A stretch of 64,000 nt of DNA, taken from Baylisascaris procyonis (Eukaryota; Nematoda; Chromadorea; Rhabditida; Ascarididae). Shown here in pieces: positions 1 through 10,711 of the stretch; within the stretch, counting starts at the first letter, position 1, and each line of letters starts with the position of its first letter. The DNA is taken from positions 347,599 to 411,598 of the forward strand of contig JAZARR010000134.1 of NCBI GenBank assembly GCA_037389465.1, in the 5' to 3' direction. The position numbers and the translations under genes are program-made. A model generated the notes under the pieces. It was not told where the DNA came from and did no database searches. It was given only the letters and a program-made list of their open reading frames with translations.

Positions 1-1074
1 CTTTTACAGCATTTATTTACACTGAGTTTGGCCGGTTAGTGATAAAGACAAGAGGCAGACAACCTTGGAGAGGTCCTAAAATAAGAAGGGTGAAGAAGAA
101 GAGGAAAATGTTGATCAAGTGGTCGAAAATGACTGAAATAGAAGTAGAAATAATGCGATTATTACGGTATTTCGTTGCTTTGTTATCCTATAGCAATCCT
201 AGTCTGATCTATGTTTCTTCACGATTTCCAGGTGTTGTTTTACTCTATTGCGCCGTTTACTTACATCTGTTTAAATGTGCTGTATAGGTACGATATCCCT
301 TTCCATGTTTTGTTTGGTACAACAGTTTAACCTAGCTGTCTGATAATATCACCTGCGACACATCTTTTTTCACAGTGCTTCGATCTCATCACTTTCATAC
401 TGATTTATTTTTATTCGTTTTTCAGCTAATTTTTCTTAACGCAGTGTCTTGTTATAATAATAATACTGTGACAAGTTTGTTACTACGTTGTAATATTGTT
501 AACGTTACGTGAAATATTTCAACATGTTTAACACATGCTGTTAACATCAGATGAAGGTTTTAACACATTGCTTCGTTATATCGTTGACGTTACATAAAGA
601 TTGTAAACACATTGCGTGAAAGCATTTAAAAGTTAGAAGTTATCATTGCGACAGCGGGTTGTCTTATCAACGTGTTGTTTTTGCATAGTCATATGTGTTC
701 GTTCCGCCGTATTAATTTCTTTTTTTTTTTTCATAATTTCAGTCCCTTTCTTCATTATATGAGTATAATTTTCCTTTTTAAATTCATTCATTATTTCGTT
801 ACTTTGCATGCATCGATAGCCTTTGCACCGCTAACCAATGTTTTTGAATAAAACATAAGTTTAGGCCCTCATTGCGATAGAAATTTCTTTGGTGTAAAGA
901 ATAGAGTAATGCACATTTAAGGCGAACAAATAATGGAGAGGAAAAGCAATACAAGCAGACTATCGAGATTAATCGTTCGAATCATCTGCCGAGGACAACA
1001 ACAGAAATTCTTATATTGTAACGACGAAGAAGGAACGTCCTTCATCTTGGTTTTCGTCGCAGAATGAACGTTGA
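1..1074. other. AT-rich left flank, no gene recognised
   Basis: This is unique sequence outside the first palindrome. Open frames are short and resemble nothing I recognise. There is a T-tract near 720-732. The palindrome begins at 1,075, where the mirror match to 36,164 starts. Confidence 0.5.
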
Positions 1075-2320
1075 TCGAAAATTTTGGAATCATTTCCCAA
1101 ACTGTGTTTGCATCCGTGCAGCAAAAAGAAAGAAAAGTTTTCTCCAAATATCTGCTGTAATCACAGAAACTTTCTTTCATTAAGGTACATAGGGCAATTT
1201 AACTCTATAAAATCCGTTTTTTCAAGTACAGCAGTGTGTTTGTTCATTCAGTAGCTTAAACTATGCCTATCCCCTCAGTATTTTATGAATTTACCTATAC
1301 AGATTTCTACTTAATAACTGTCATCATTAAGAAGGCTGCTACTCAAGACATAGTCTATGCAATGCTTGAAGCGCCAATGACGAACCCTTTATATCCAACA
1401 AATTCAGTCAGATTTATTGCCTGAATTAACGAAAAATACCATTAAAATGCTGTTTCTCTTTGAGAGTTTTTGGAGAACCCTTAAAAATCGGAAACGAATT
1501 TCTTGGTTGTCTTTGACTGTTGAGATAGTATTTTAATGTAGTAGTATTGTTTATGTCGTTGTATTCGTCCTAATTGACCATTGATTTATTTAAACTATGG
1601 CCACTTAAGAATCTAGAAGGGCTGCGCGCCCTTTGAAGCGTAATTTCGAAAAGAAGGGTTCTATTACACGTCTTATGCGTTTTCTTTATGTTTTGCGTCA
1701 ATGATATTATCAGCGAAGGTAAATAACCGCCTTATCGGTCGTGGAGTCGTGTTCATTCGTAATGTTTTGCACCCTTTCTACCATTTGTTATTTGCATTGG
1801 TTCCCCTTTGCTTAAGTGTTCCATATTGTAGTGAGCACAGGTCATTTGCGAACTCAGTTGCAATGCTTCCCATCGCTAGCAAAAATTCCAAACGAAAGGA
1901 GACTAGTGCGGATGCACATTTCGAGGACACCATCTTTAATATGCATCCATATACTCATGAAATATTCCCTCATATGCGATATTTCGTCAGTAACAATGAT
2001 GCGAACTCAGAAGCTTATTACATCTTCAGTTGTAACCTCCTCTATCGATTCATGTATAGAAAAGCGACATTTATGATCTTTTATAGTCGCTATCATTTAG
2101 ATCTGTAATTTTTCTGTAAGGTACACCAGTGGGCTATAGGTCAAGTGGGAATAGTAGGCCGTGCGGGGTAATTCAAAGAAGGTCAACAACCTACAGGATC
2201 AAACGACTGCCCAGCATCTGTCGTGATGCCAGTCTGAGGTGGAATCGGGAGGATATAAAAGGGATTGATGTGCCCATATATTCATTCCAGCTTCTAGGTT
2301 GGTCTTAAGGCCAAATGGGC
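1075..2320. other. Non-coding outer part of arm A
   Basis: This is the DNA between the palindrome edge and the target-site duplication of the BEL element. An open frame at 1,701-2,108 exists in both arms but has no recognisable domain, and its two substitutions between arms both change the protein. I see no gene here. It is one of the more divergent blocks between the arms. Confidence 0.4.
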
Positions 2321-2325
2321 CTACA

Positions 2326-2784
2326 TGTCGAAATTAGTGTTGATGGTGGGGTGCTAATGCGGGGAGTTGAATCGGCTAATGGGACGTAGTCGAGTAGGAA
2401 TGTCGAAGCCTTACGGGGGGAATGCACTGAGGATTCGGTCGGGTACGAATAGGGTATGTTGGAATACAGGGACCGTGAAGGCGTGAATGAATGGATGAAT
2501 GGCCCGAATGCCGGAATGCCCGAATGCCCGAATGCCCGTCGCTATTTACATCTCAATATATGTAGTGAAGTTATCGTCTTGTCATCGTCTGCGTCTCCGC
2601 ACGAGGTGTCCGGTCCATTAACGGTTTGCTTTGATTTGAATAGTTTCTGCCGCCGTATCGCGTGGGACGATCTGAGTGGATCCATTAGCCTTCGTTTTTT
2701 CGAATTTTGAATATGCAGCGAGCGTCACCTTCTTCGCCCTTTTTTCATTCGATTTGCTGATGCACTCGTCCATCGAGTGCAACA
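2326..2784 (-). repeat. 3' LTR of the arm A BEL/Pao element
   Basis: A 459-bp terminal repeat matching 10,247-10,706 and both LTRs of the arm A' copy. It shares with the other 3' LTR (34,455-34,913) bases that differ from the 5' LTRs, for example AAG versus GGG inside the GATGAC..ACGATAAC context. It contains tandem copies of an 8-bp unit, GGGCATTC on the element strand. Confidence 0.95.
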
Positions 2785-2866
2785 CTCCCGCCTGACGAAA
2801 AAGAAAAGGAAATCGCACCTAAAATAAAATAAATATATAATATTGCAATAAATTTGGCCGAAGGCC

Positions 2867-4548
2867 TTAGCATCCGAGAGTGGAGTCCGGGACCGCGATG
2901 GGAGTGTAGGATGCCACGCGACGCGTTCGACCTTCAGGCTTGAGTTCTCGCAAGTTGATTACGACTTGTGAAGTTTCAAGCTGCTTTCTTCGATCGTGGC
3001 ACTTCCACCACAAAATTGCGCTGACGGCGACAACAATTAAAATAACTGTTCCTCCTGTGATCCATCTCCATTTATGTGTTATTCCTTCCAGTTCTTCCTG
3101 TAGTTCTCGTGTTCCGGCCTCAACATCTGCGCCAATTTCCCAGAGGAATTCTTCGACGGCTGACATATATTCGCGGTTCGGTTTCTTTGCAGGAGCAAGC
3201 ATTTCCATGTTCTCAGCGTGGTCGAGTGCTAGGTTCAACATTTCTATTTCTGCATCGGGCAACTTTGCAGCTGTGAAAACCGTCATCGCTTCGTAATTTT
3301 CGCTGAGAATGTCCAAGGTTTCGTTTTTTGATGTTATTTTGGGAGGCGTCCAGGGGCAGGGGACTTCTGCTGATTGAGCGACCAACTCATGGTCGAGCGG
3401 CGTTATAAACAGTAGTTGGTTGTCCATTTCGACGGGTAGTAGCTCGTAACATTTGTCTGCTAGTCGATGATCCTCGTGAATTGTTTTTGGTTTGAATGAG
3501 TAGCAACGGGTGATTAAGAGTGAATCGCCAATATATCGGGCTGCGATGTCGTTTCGACCGAGCATTATGCGTATTGCGGCGGTGGGATTTTTTATGCTCA
3601 TTTGTCTGAGAAGAGAGATAAAGAGATTCCGAAGTGAACACCATCGTACGGCAGCTCGCTGGCTCTCGACGTTGAAAAGGTACTGTAGCTTTGGGTTTTC
3701 CGGATCCGTTTCTGATACGTGCTCCTGGAGAAACGATCGTCCCGTCGTGTCGTTGGATTCCTCGGTTAGCCGAGGACAGTCCCCCGGAACGATGATGTAA
3801 TCGTTGACGGCTTGTAGGGAAGAAGGAGGAAAATCGCAATGGAAAACGGTAGAGTTTGGTGGTCGTCCTTGAACGCGGAACGTGGCTTGTAGCTTGTCGA
3901 CAACAATTTCGTGTGGTGAGAGGTGAGCAGGATACGTTCCCAGGAGAGTATAGTGACAGGCCTGATCAAATGTTGAAATATTCCATACAATGGTTTCGTG
4001 TGGAGTGAAGCACTGATTATCTCGTGAATGACAACCAGCGGTGCGAGAGTGCCGAGAAAGCGGTTGGGATCCGCTAAGAAAGGCTACAGAGCCAAATTCG
4101 ACGATGTAGTTAGTGGTGGGAGTACAATGAGTCCCGAAGAGATTATATGACGATGAAGGGGGATTTGGGTGCTCCAGACGTTAGGAGTTGTAGTTGGTTT
4201 GAGTGGTAACGAGCCCGTATGCTTGTGAAGGGCTATTTGACGGCAGTGCTCCGCTTTGATAGGGAAGCTCTGATGAGTATCGCTGGTCATTTGTAAGCTC
4301 AGGCGAAGGAATGCCCATGTGCATATTGTTCGGACTACTTTCGAGCAATATATGGCAAGGACGTTCACCACTTTGCGACGAAAAATATTGACATCGCCGG
4401 CTTGCCAGTTTCCGCTGGGTATGGTGGAACAGTTGCGGGTTGGTGGGAAATGTACATAAACTCCGGAATGTTTATGAGGGCAAATTTGTGTTCGTAGTGC
4501 GCCGAGAGTGAGTGGAACAAGCAATATTATTAATACGATGTAGAACAT
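2867..4548 (-). pseudogene. Env-like membrane glycoprotein gene, frameshifted copy
   Basis: This is the arm A counterpart of the intact env-like frame at 32,690-34,372. The upstream part, with the signal peptide, reads in the same frame as the DUF5641-like segment and runs off at 4,084. The downstream 244 residues (2,867-3,601), including the transmembrane anchor near the C-terminus, lie in another frame. The break falls in a run of five G at 4,158-4,162 (five C on the coding strand), where the other copy has six. Missense differences between the copies are also present, for example Gln/Arg just after the membrane segment and Glu/Asp and Leu/Met in the ectodomain. The protein cannot be made full length from this copy unless the run length is a sequencing error. 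Confidence 0.8.
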
Positions 4549-4724
4549 AGATGGAGTGGGACGTATCTGAGTGCTGTGGAGACGAGCGTTTCGATGGGCT
4601 CCGTGGCGATGCCTGCCAGAAGAACGAGGAGATGGGGTCGAATTTTCTTCGTTGGATTGGTCCGAATCGACAGTTGGGGATGCGGTTTTTTCAGAATGCT
4701 GATCTGCTGTTGCCTGAGGATTAT

Positions 4725-6406
4725 TTAGTTCCAAGGGGAATAAGACAGAAATTGGTCGTAGAAGTATGTGTCCGTTGGAGATGCGTACTTTAGCAGTGCG
4801 AATATGTCCGTCATTTCCTGGACAAGTTTCTTCGATAATTGCAAGTTTCCATATAGGACGGGGATGGTTGTCGTCTCTAAGGATGACAAGTTCACCTTTC
4901 TGAGGTGCGCGTCGAGTAAGGTTTCTTGGTCCGGTGTGTTCCCTTTGAGTCCGCTCGCGAAGAAATTGTAGATACGCAGATGACCATAGTTGCCAAAATC
5001 GAGATAGGTTACAGCGAGACTGTTTCCATTGTTCCAAAAGGGCTTCGCGCGTTGATAAGGCTTCTGGTCTGTATTCGTCGGTGTTGGGTTCCCCGGGTTG
5101 AGAGTGGAATCGGCGTCTGGGGTGAGGAAATCGGCCGGTCTAAGCACTTCTAGGGAATCGCTGTGGAGAGCAGTAAGTGGGCGTTGATTTATGACTGCTT
5201 CGGCTTCTGTTAGATATGTAATTAAGTCTGTTTCCGTAAGGAGGCGTCTGCCAAAAGCTCTTTGGAGAGCATTTTTGGTAAGGCCGACTAATCTTTCATA
5301 CACTCCTCCTTTCCAAGGGGATATCTGGGTAACAAATTGCCACTGCGTTCCTGACTCCGCGAGTTGGCGTTGGGCGAGCCTTAGGGCTTTAGAAGCGAGA
5401 AGGAAGTTGGTTCCATTATCGCTGAGGAGGGTTTCTGGTTTCCCACGTCTAGATACAAATCGTCGGTAGCAGTGCAAAAACTTTCTGCTGAAAGGCTTTC
5501 TGCAAGCTCGAGGTGTATAGCTCGAGTGACCATACAAGTGAAGAGTGCGACCCACCTTTTGAACCTTCCTGTTTCTGTTTTGATTTTCATCGGGCCGAAA
5601 TAGTCCGTGGCGGTGTGTTGAAAAGGGCGGCCTACCTGCACTCTTGTGTCTGGTAATGTGGGCATGATCGGTAGTGCAAACGGTTTTGCCTTCCATCGAC
5701 TGCAACCATGGCAATGCCGCGGGATGATGCCTTGTACTTTGCTTTTGCCTTGTGGAATCCAGTATTTTTGACGAATTCGAGTCAACGTGGCAGCTACTCC
5801 TGCGTGCATCAGAGCGGAATGGGCCTGTAATACAAGTAATTGGGTGAGATGAGAATCACGTGGTAGGAATATAGGAAATTTGCGGCTCGTGGGGATGGAA
5901 GCTTCCGAGAGGCGGCCATGGCAGCGCCAGATAAGGTTATCGTCGAGCACGAGATTCCACTTGTTGATGTCTTCAGATGTAACCCTTGTTTGTTCTTGTC
6001 GAATCAGCAGTTGAAGAGCAATGCGATGGTCTGAGCCAAGGAAAGGACCCTTGTCAGTAGTGGCGGGAAGGCACTTCAGACGAGAAGGTGCGATTCTGTG
6101 GAGGTAGCGCAAAACCCAGGCCACCGTTGTAACGGCTTTGTTCAGCGAGCTGAAGCGAGTAACGTCGACTAGGGTAATCGAAGGTGGGCGAGTGTGTTTT
6201 ATAAGAAAGGCGTTGAAGTGTTGTAGAGGCCCGGCGTCGTCCGCACATACCGATTTGGATAAGCTGCTAATTGATACGTTGTCTGAGGGCCACTCTGTGC
6301 TACTGGTTTGCAGCCACGATGGGCCATGAAACCATAGGGAGTTGTTACGGAGTAGATTGATACTGGTACCGCGTGTTGCAATGTCTGCCGGGTTATCTGC
6401 TACGCG
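4725..6406 (-). pseudogene. BEL/Pao RNase H end and integrase, frameshifted copy
   Basis: This corresponds to 30,831-32,513 in the other arm. The N-terminal part (H2C2 zinc finger, first catalytic Asp in the DYFGP motif) is in one frame down to about 5,481. The remaining catalytic core, with the SDNGTNF Asp and the YERLVG Glu, is in another frame. The break is a run of five A at 5,476-5,480 (five T on the coding strand), where the intact copy has six. All three catalytic residues remain encoded but are split by the shift. Integrase would insert the cDNA copy into the host genome. This copy is judged inactive unless the homopolymer length is an error. Confidence 0.85.
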
Positions 6407-9400
6407 TATCGAATGTTGCTGTAACGGCGGATTTCTGTGACGCGGTTTTTTACGAAACGAGGGAGCTTGTCGCCGTTGCTATGCAGTACCCAAGCCAAGG
6501 AGCACTTGCTATCGCTCCAAAGGTAAAGGGGGCTGGTCTGCAGCTGGAGTTGTGTCGTGACGAAATTGAGTGCGCGGACGCCGATAAGCACTCCTAGCAG
6601 TTCAGGACGTTGAATTGACAATCCCGAAATGGGGCACAGCCGGGTTTTGGAGAAGAGTAGGGATGTTTGAACGTTACCATCAGCTTCTTGCCGAACATAT
6701 ACAGTGCATGCGTAGGCGCGTTCTGATGCATCAGTGAAAACGTGGAAGGAAGTGTTTCCGTGGCCGACGAAGCGAGAGAGGCTGATTTCCTCCGCTTTCC
6801 ATGCTTTGAGGGCTTCGGAGATATGGGATCGCAAAGGCTGCGGGATTGGTGCGTCCCATGATAAGTTAGTACGAGTGAGATCTTGGTGGAAGATCTTCAA
6901 GGGTAGCAATACAGGTGTCAGCAAGCCCAAGGGGTCGAAATGCGAATGGATAAAGCTCAACAATGTTCTACGAGTGATCGCTGGCGCTTTGAAGGGGTTG
7001 ATAGAAAGAGTCAAAGTATCTTGATTAGTAGACCATTGAAGACCGAGGACTTTGATGTTTGCTCCGTTATGACGATCGGTTGGATCGATATTCTTGATGA
7101 CGGTTTCGTGATTAGCAGCGAAATCGCGAAGATTCATACAGGTTTGTGAAAAAATCGCTTTTGCCTGGCGATAGCGCTCGATCGCTTGCTGATCATCGTT
7201 TGCGGTTATGAGGATGTTGTCGACATAGATATTCATTTTCATTTCTTGTGCCAAGGGTGTGCCCTGCTGATTAAGATGGTATCGAATAACGCTTTGTAGA
7301 AGGAAGGGGGATGAAATGATCCCGAAAGGTATACGTGTGAAGCGGTAGACGATTGGAGGGTTCGAGGGGCCGACGGGTTCGCTGGGGTTATGGACCCATA
7401 GGAAACGGGTAGCATCTCGATCTACGGGATGTAGGCCAACTTGAAGAAACGCCTTTTCAATGTCGGCGACCATGACAATGGGATGGAGACGGAGGCGCAG
7501 GAGGAGACCAACGAGGTCGGGAAGAAGAATGGTTCCGCGATATAGGCAATCGTTCAATGAGTGCCCTTTAGGGCCTGCACTTGCGTCATAAACTACGCGG
7601 AGTTTTGTTGTGGCATGATTTGCTCGGACTACGGGCTGGTGCGGTAGGTAGGTACATATAGGAGCGTGTGAACATTCTGGAGTTTCTTCTATAATGCCGA
7701 GTTCTAGCTGCTTCACGAACACCTCTGTATAAGCTTTGAGAAGATTTTGATCGGCTTGGAATTTCTTGAGGACAGACTGGAGTCTACCTAACGCAAGACC
7801 GAAATTTGTTGCGAGACGGGGGAGGTCTCTTTTCCAGGGGAAAGAAACGGAGTAACGACCGTCTGCGTTGCGAGAAACGGATTTGGAGAAAAGATCCTGC
7901 GCTATTTCATCGTCTTCTTGCTGCTCTCCTTTCGCATCGATTCCGAGAGTTTCAAGTGACCAGAAATCTGCCTCCTGGTGTTGAGCCGGACATACAACAA
8001 GTGTATAGGCATGATGTGGCTTACGTCGGTACTCTTCCGAGACATGTCCTTGTCCGCCCAACATGGGACCAGCTTGAGATGTCAAGAGATGAAATCCGCT
8101 TCGCAGCTGTTTGATTGAGGTGGGGTTAGCAATATAATGAAAGTTCGATCCTACAACAAGATCTGGTTCACGATCTACCAGAGGGATGGGAAGGATCGGA
8201 TTGTCGTTGGTAAGTAGCAGGTTGCGATGTTTCTCCGTGATGTCAGCGTGAAGCAAATTTTCGGTTACAATAGTGAGCGTGTGGGTGTCGATGGTGTGTA
8301 TTGCGCCAGTTGGTAGGAGGACACCGAGTTGAACTCGATCACTGGAGTGGGTTGTGCCTCTGAAACCTGCAATTCTTTTGAAGGTGATCTTATTGCGTTC
8401 AATAGAGGAAAGGTGTAGTTGCTCGCGAACTCTTTCGGTGAGATATGAGCCCTGGGCTCCACTATCAAAGAATGCGGTTACCTGCATTGTGCGAGATGGA
8501 TCTTGTGGATTGAAGACGGTAAGTTTGCAGCAAGGCGAGACTGCAACCGGTTCATCAGAAAGGTGACTAACGGGTTTGATGGAGGTTTGCGTCGGAACTG
8601 CGGCGGCGATCATCGAACTGTGTTCCTGAGAGGGGGTTTCAGCCGGTGCAGTTGTGGCTATCGTGGTTGTACGTAAGTTAGGCGTGGCTGGTTGCGAGCA
8701 GAGAATTGAGTCATGAGGCCCATTGCAGCATGGGCAGGGTTTACGAGTACAGACAGAAGCAAGGTGACCGGGACGAAGGCACTTACGGCACAAATTGAGT
8801 TCGGCAACGCGTCGTCGTTTTTGTTCAAGAGTGGCGTAAGTGGGGCAGTAATTAGAGAGATGTCGCCCACTGCAGAAGGCACAGTGAATAAGTGAAGGTC
8901 TTTGATGTAAGCCGAGTGGTCTTGGGGCCGCGGTGCGACTTTGCGGGTGGAACGGCAAGCGAGGGGTTTCTGGGAATCGTCTTGGATGGCCTTCGTAGCG
9001 AGCAGAGGGTGAAGGCACCGATGCTCTTCCTGGCGTAGGGAATAGTGGTCGTGGGGAGGAAGGAGCTTGACCGTGGTTGAAATGAGGTGAAGAAGGACCA
9101 TGCCCCTCTGAAGAGCGATGAGCCGGGGTAGGTTGGAAGTAAGGGGATGCGTCTTTTTTCATCTGTGCAATATCTTTGAAAGCGGTGCAAATCTCTTTCG
9201 TTGTCCAGATCGGACTATGTCGCTTTTCTTGGGCGAGCAGGAACCGAATATTAGGAGGGAGTTTGGATGTGATCAGATCATAAATAAATGGAGTTTCGAC
9301 GGCCTCTTGTGCGGTGGCTAGTTGGCGAAGTATGCGTTCGCAGTTGGTTACAAATGTTTTCAGATCTTGCCAGTGGTCGGTGGTTCTCAAGGCGCGTAGT

Positions 9401-10128
9401 TGATTTCTTAATTGCGCCCTCATTTCTTCTTCATCGCCATAAGCATCTCGAAGGGCTTGTTTGATCAGTGAGTAATTTTGGGGGATAAGAGAGTAGCCTT
9501 TGATAACTTCTGCTGCTTGTCCTCGAAGGGCATTTGATAATATGGACACTTTGACGATGTCGGGAAGGGTAGTGTGGTCCACAAGAGCTTCAAATAATGG
9601 CCAGAACTCGGCAAATTCTGTGGCACCACCTTCAAATTTTGGCAACTGCACTGAGCGATCAAGTGACACCGTGGAGTTAATAGGTGGTTGTATATTAGCG
9701 GTAGATTCATCAAGGCGTGATAAAAGGACCTCAAGGTCTTCTCGGTGAAATCTTAATTGCGTGAGCATTTGCTGAACAACTTCAGCTCTTTGCAGCAGTC
9801 TTTGTGGGTTAGTGGCCATCGCAGCATACTGAGCTGAGTCTTCAGGGGTAACTGATTTTCCTCCGCCTGTGATGAATGTTTGCCATTCGGTAAGTGTTTG
9901 TGTGAGAGAGTTTTCTTTAGTTTCAAGCAAGTGAATATGGGGTCCAAGTTTTCGAAGCTGAATACGCACTTCTCGGGTGAGTTCAGCGGGTGACTGAGCG
10001 TAATTTGGGATGAATTGGAGTAAGGTATTGCCATCATCCAAAAGTGGCTGAACTGAAGAGGTTAGGCCTGCTGCTGTTGCAATGAAAAATGCACCTCGCG
10101 TAGAAGGACTTACCGAAGTTTCGGGCAT
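6400..10128 (-). CDS. Gag-protease-RT-RNase H polyprotein, BEL/Pao, arm A copy
   Basis: An open frame of 1,242 codons, essentially identical to 27,109-30,837; domains are described there. The one clear protein difference is in the third zinc knuckle, which reads KPCPCCNGPH here and KPCSRCNGPH in the other copy. Both keep the C-x2-C-x3-H-x4-C spacing. As in the other copy, the frame ends within the RNase H region at an early stop, with the continuation in a different frame. The ATG lies 118 bp inside the 5' LTR end, after the primer-binding site, as expected for a gag start. The protein would form the virus-like particle and reverse-transcribe the element RNA. Confidence 0.9.
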   Translation of the reverse strand: MPETSVSPSTRGAFFIATAAGLTSSVQPLLDDGNTLLQFIPNYAQSPAELTREVRIQLRKLGPHIHLLETKENSLTQTLTEWQTFITGGGKSVTPEDSAQYAAMATNPQRLLQRAEVVQQMLTQLRFHREDLEVLLSRLDESTANIQPPINSTVSLDRSVQLPKFEGGATEFAEFWPLFEALVDHTTLPDIVKVSILSNALRGQAAEVIKGYSLIPQNYSLIKQALRDAYGDEEEMRAQLRNQLRALRTTDHWQDLKTFVTNCERILRQLATAQEAVETPFIYDLITSKLPPNIRFLLAQEKRHSPIWTTKEICTAFKDIAQMKKDASPYFQPTPAHRSSEGHGPSSPHFNHGQAPSSPRPLFPTPGRASVPSPSARYEGHPRRFPETPRLPFHPQSRTAAPRPLGLHQRPSLIHCAFCSGRHLSNYCPTYATLEQKRRRVAELNLCRKCLRPGHLASVCTRKPCPCCNGPHDSILCSQPATPNLRTTTIATTAPAETPSQEHSSMIAAAVPTQTSIKPVSHLSDEPVAVSPCCKLTVFNPQDPSRTMQVTAFFDSGAQGSYLTERVREQLHLSSIERNKITFKRIAGFRGTTHSSDRVQLGVLLPTGAIHTIDTHTLTIVTENLLHADITEKHRNLLLTNDNPILPIPLVDREPDLVVGSNFHYIANPTSIKQLRSGFHLLTSQAGPMLGGQGHVSEEYRRKPHHAYTLVVCPAQHQEADFWSLETLGIDAKGEQQEDDEIAQDLFSKSVSRNADGRYSVSFPWKRDLPRLATNFGLALGRLQSVLKKFQADQNLLKAYTEVFVKQLELGIIEETPECSHAPICTYLPHQPVVRANHATTKLRVVYDASAGPKGHSLNDCLYRGTILLPDLVGLLLRLRLHPIVMVADIEKAFLQVGLHPVDRDATRFLWVHNPSEPVGPSNPPIVYRFTRIPFGIISSPFLLQSVIRYHLNQQGTPLAQEMKMNIYVDNILITANDDQQAIERYRQAKAIFSQTCMNLRDFAANHETVIKNIDPTDRHNGANIKVLGLQWSTNQDTLTLSINPFKAPAITRRTLLSFIHSHFDPLGLLTPVLLPLKIFHQDLTRTNLSWDAPIPQPLRSHISEALKAWKAEEISLSRFVGHGNTSFHVFTDASERAYACTVYVRQEADGNVQTSLLFSKTRLCPISGLSIQRPELLGVLIGVRALNFVTTQLQLQTSPLYLWSDSKCSLAWVLHSNGDKLPRFVKNRVTEIRRYSNIRYA

Positions 10129-10228
10129 TTCGAACGTATCGGTTCCTTGCAGGAAATATTTTTCGGGTAGTATTTCGATTCAGACGGACAGTGAATAGGC
10201 TTGCAGGTTCTTCGCGGGGTCCGGGTTC

Positions 10229-10246
10229 AGAGAGGTCGACGCACCA
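10229..10246 (-). promoter_or_regulatory. Primer-binding site of the arm A element
   Basis: Directly inside the 5' LTR the element strand reads TGGTGCGTCGACCTCTCT. The leading TGG pairs with the CCA end of a tRNA primer, the usual start of minus-strand cDNA. I could not identify the tRNA. Confidence 0.65.
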
Positions 10247-10706
10247 TGTCGAAATTAGTGTTGATGGTGGGGTGCTAATGCGGGGAGTTGAATCGGCTAA
10301 TGGGACGTAGTCGAGTAGGAATGTCGAAGCCTTACGGGGGGAATGCACTGAGGATTCGGTCGGGTACGAATAGGGTATGTTGGAATACGGGGACCGTGAA
10401 GGCGTGAATGAATGGATGAATGGCCCGAATGCCGGAATGCCCGAATGCCCAAATGCCCGTCGCTATTTACATCTCAATATATGTAGTGAAGTTATCGTCC
10501 CGTCATCGTCTGCGTCTCCGCACGAGGTGTCCGGTCCATTAACGGTTTGCTTTGATTTGAATAGTTTCTGCCGCCGTATCGCGTGGGACGATCTGAGTGG
10601 ATCCATTAGCCTTCTTTTTTTCGAATTTTGAATATGCAGCGAGCGTCACCTTCTTCGCCCCTTTTTTCATTCGATTTGCTGATGCACTCGTCCATCGAGT
10701 GCAACA
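10247..10706 (-). repeat. 5' LTR of the arm A BEL/Pao element
   Basis: A 460-bp terminal repeat. It is closer to the 5' LTR of the other arm's copy than to its own 3' LTR, showing that LTR divergence predates duplication of the arm. It has one more C/G in a homopolymer than its mirror at 26,532-26,990. Confidence 0.95.
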
Positions 10707-10711
10707 CTACA

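Larger units (their letters stand above)
2326..10706 (-). mobile_element. BEL/Pao LTR retrotransposon with env-like ORF, copy in arm A (degraded)
   Basis: An 8,381-bp element lies on the - strand between LTRs at 2,326-2,784 (3' LTR) and 10,247-10,706 (5' LTR). The LTRs run TG...CA. The flanking 5-bp repeat reads CTACA on the + strand (TGTAG on the element strand) at 2,321-2,325 and 10,707-10,711, a true target-site duplication. Order along the element is LTR, primer-binding site, gag-protease-RT-RNase H, integrase, DUF5641-like Pol tail, env-like gene, LTR. Family assignment rests on the Pao-type order (RNase H followed by integrase with an H2C2 zinc finger, then DUF5641) and on motifs described under each part. 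Compared with the copy at 26,532-34,913, this one has two extra 1-nt frame breaks. It is the same insertion event, carried along by the palindromic duplication. Confidence 0.95.

Noticed and set aside
1701..2108. A 135-codon open frame present in both palindrome arms
   Set aside because: Its presence in both arms follows from the duplication and is not evidence of selection. It has no recognisable domain or exon signals, and both differences between arms change the protein.
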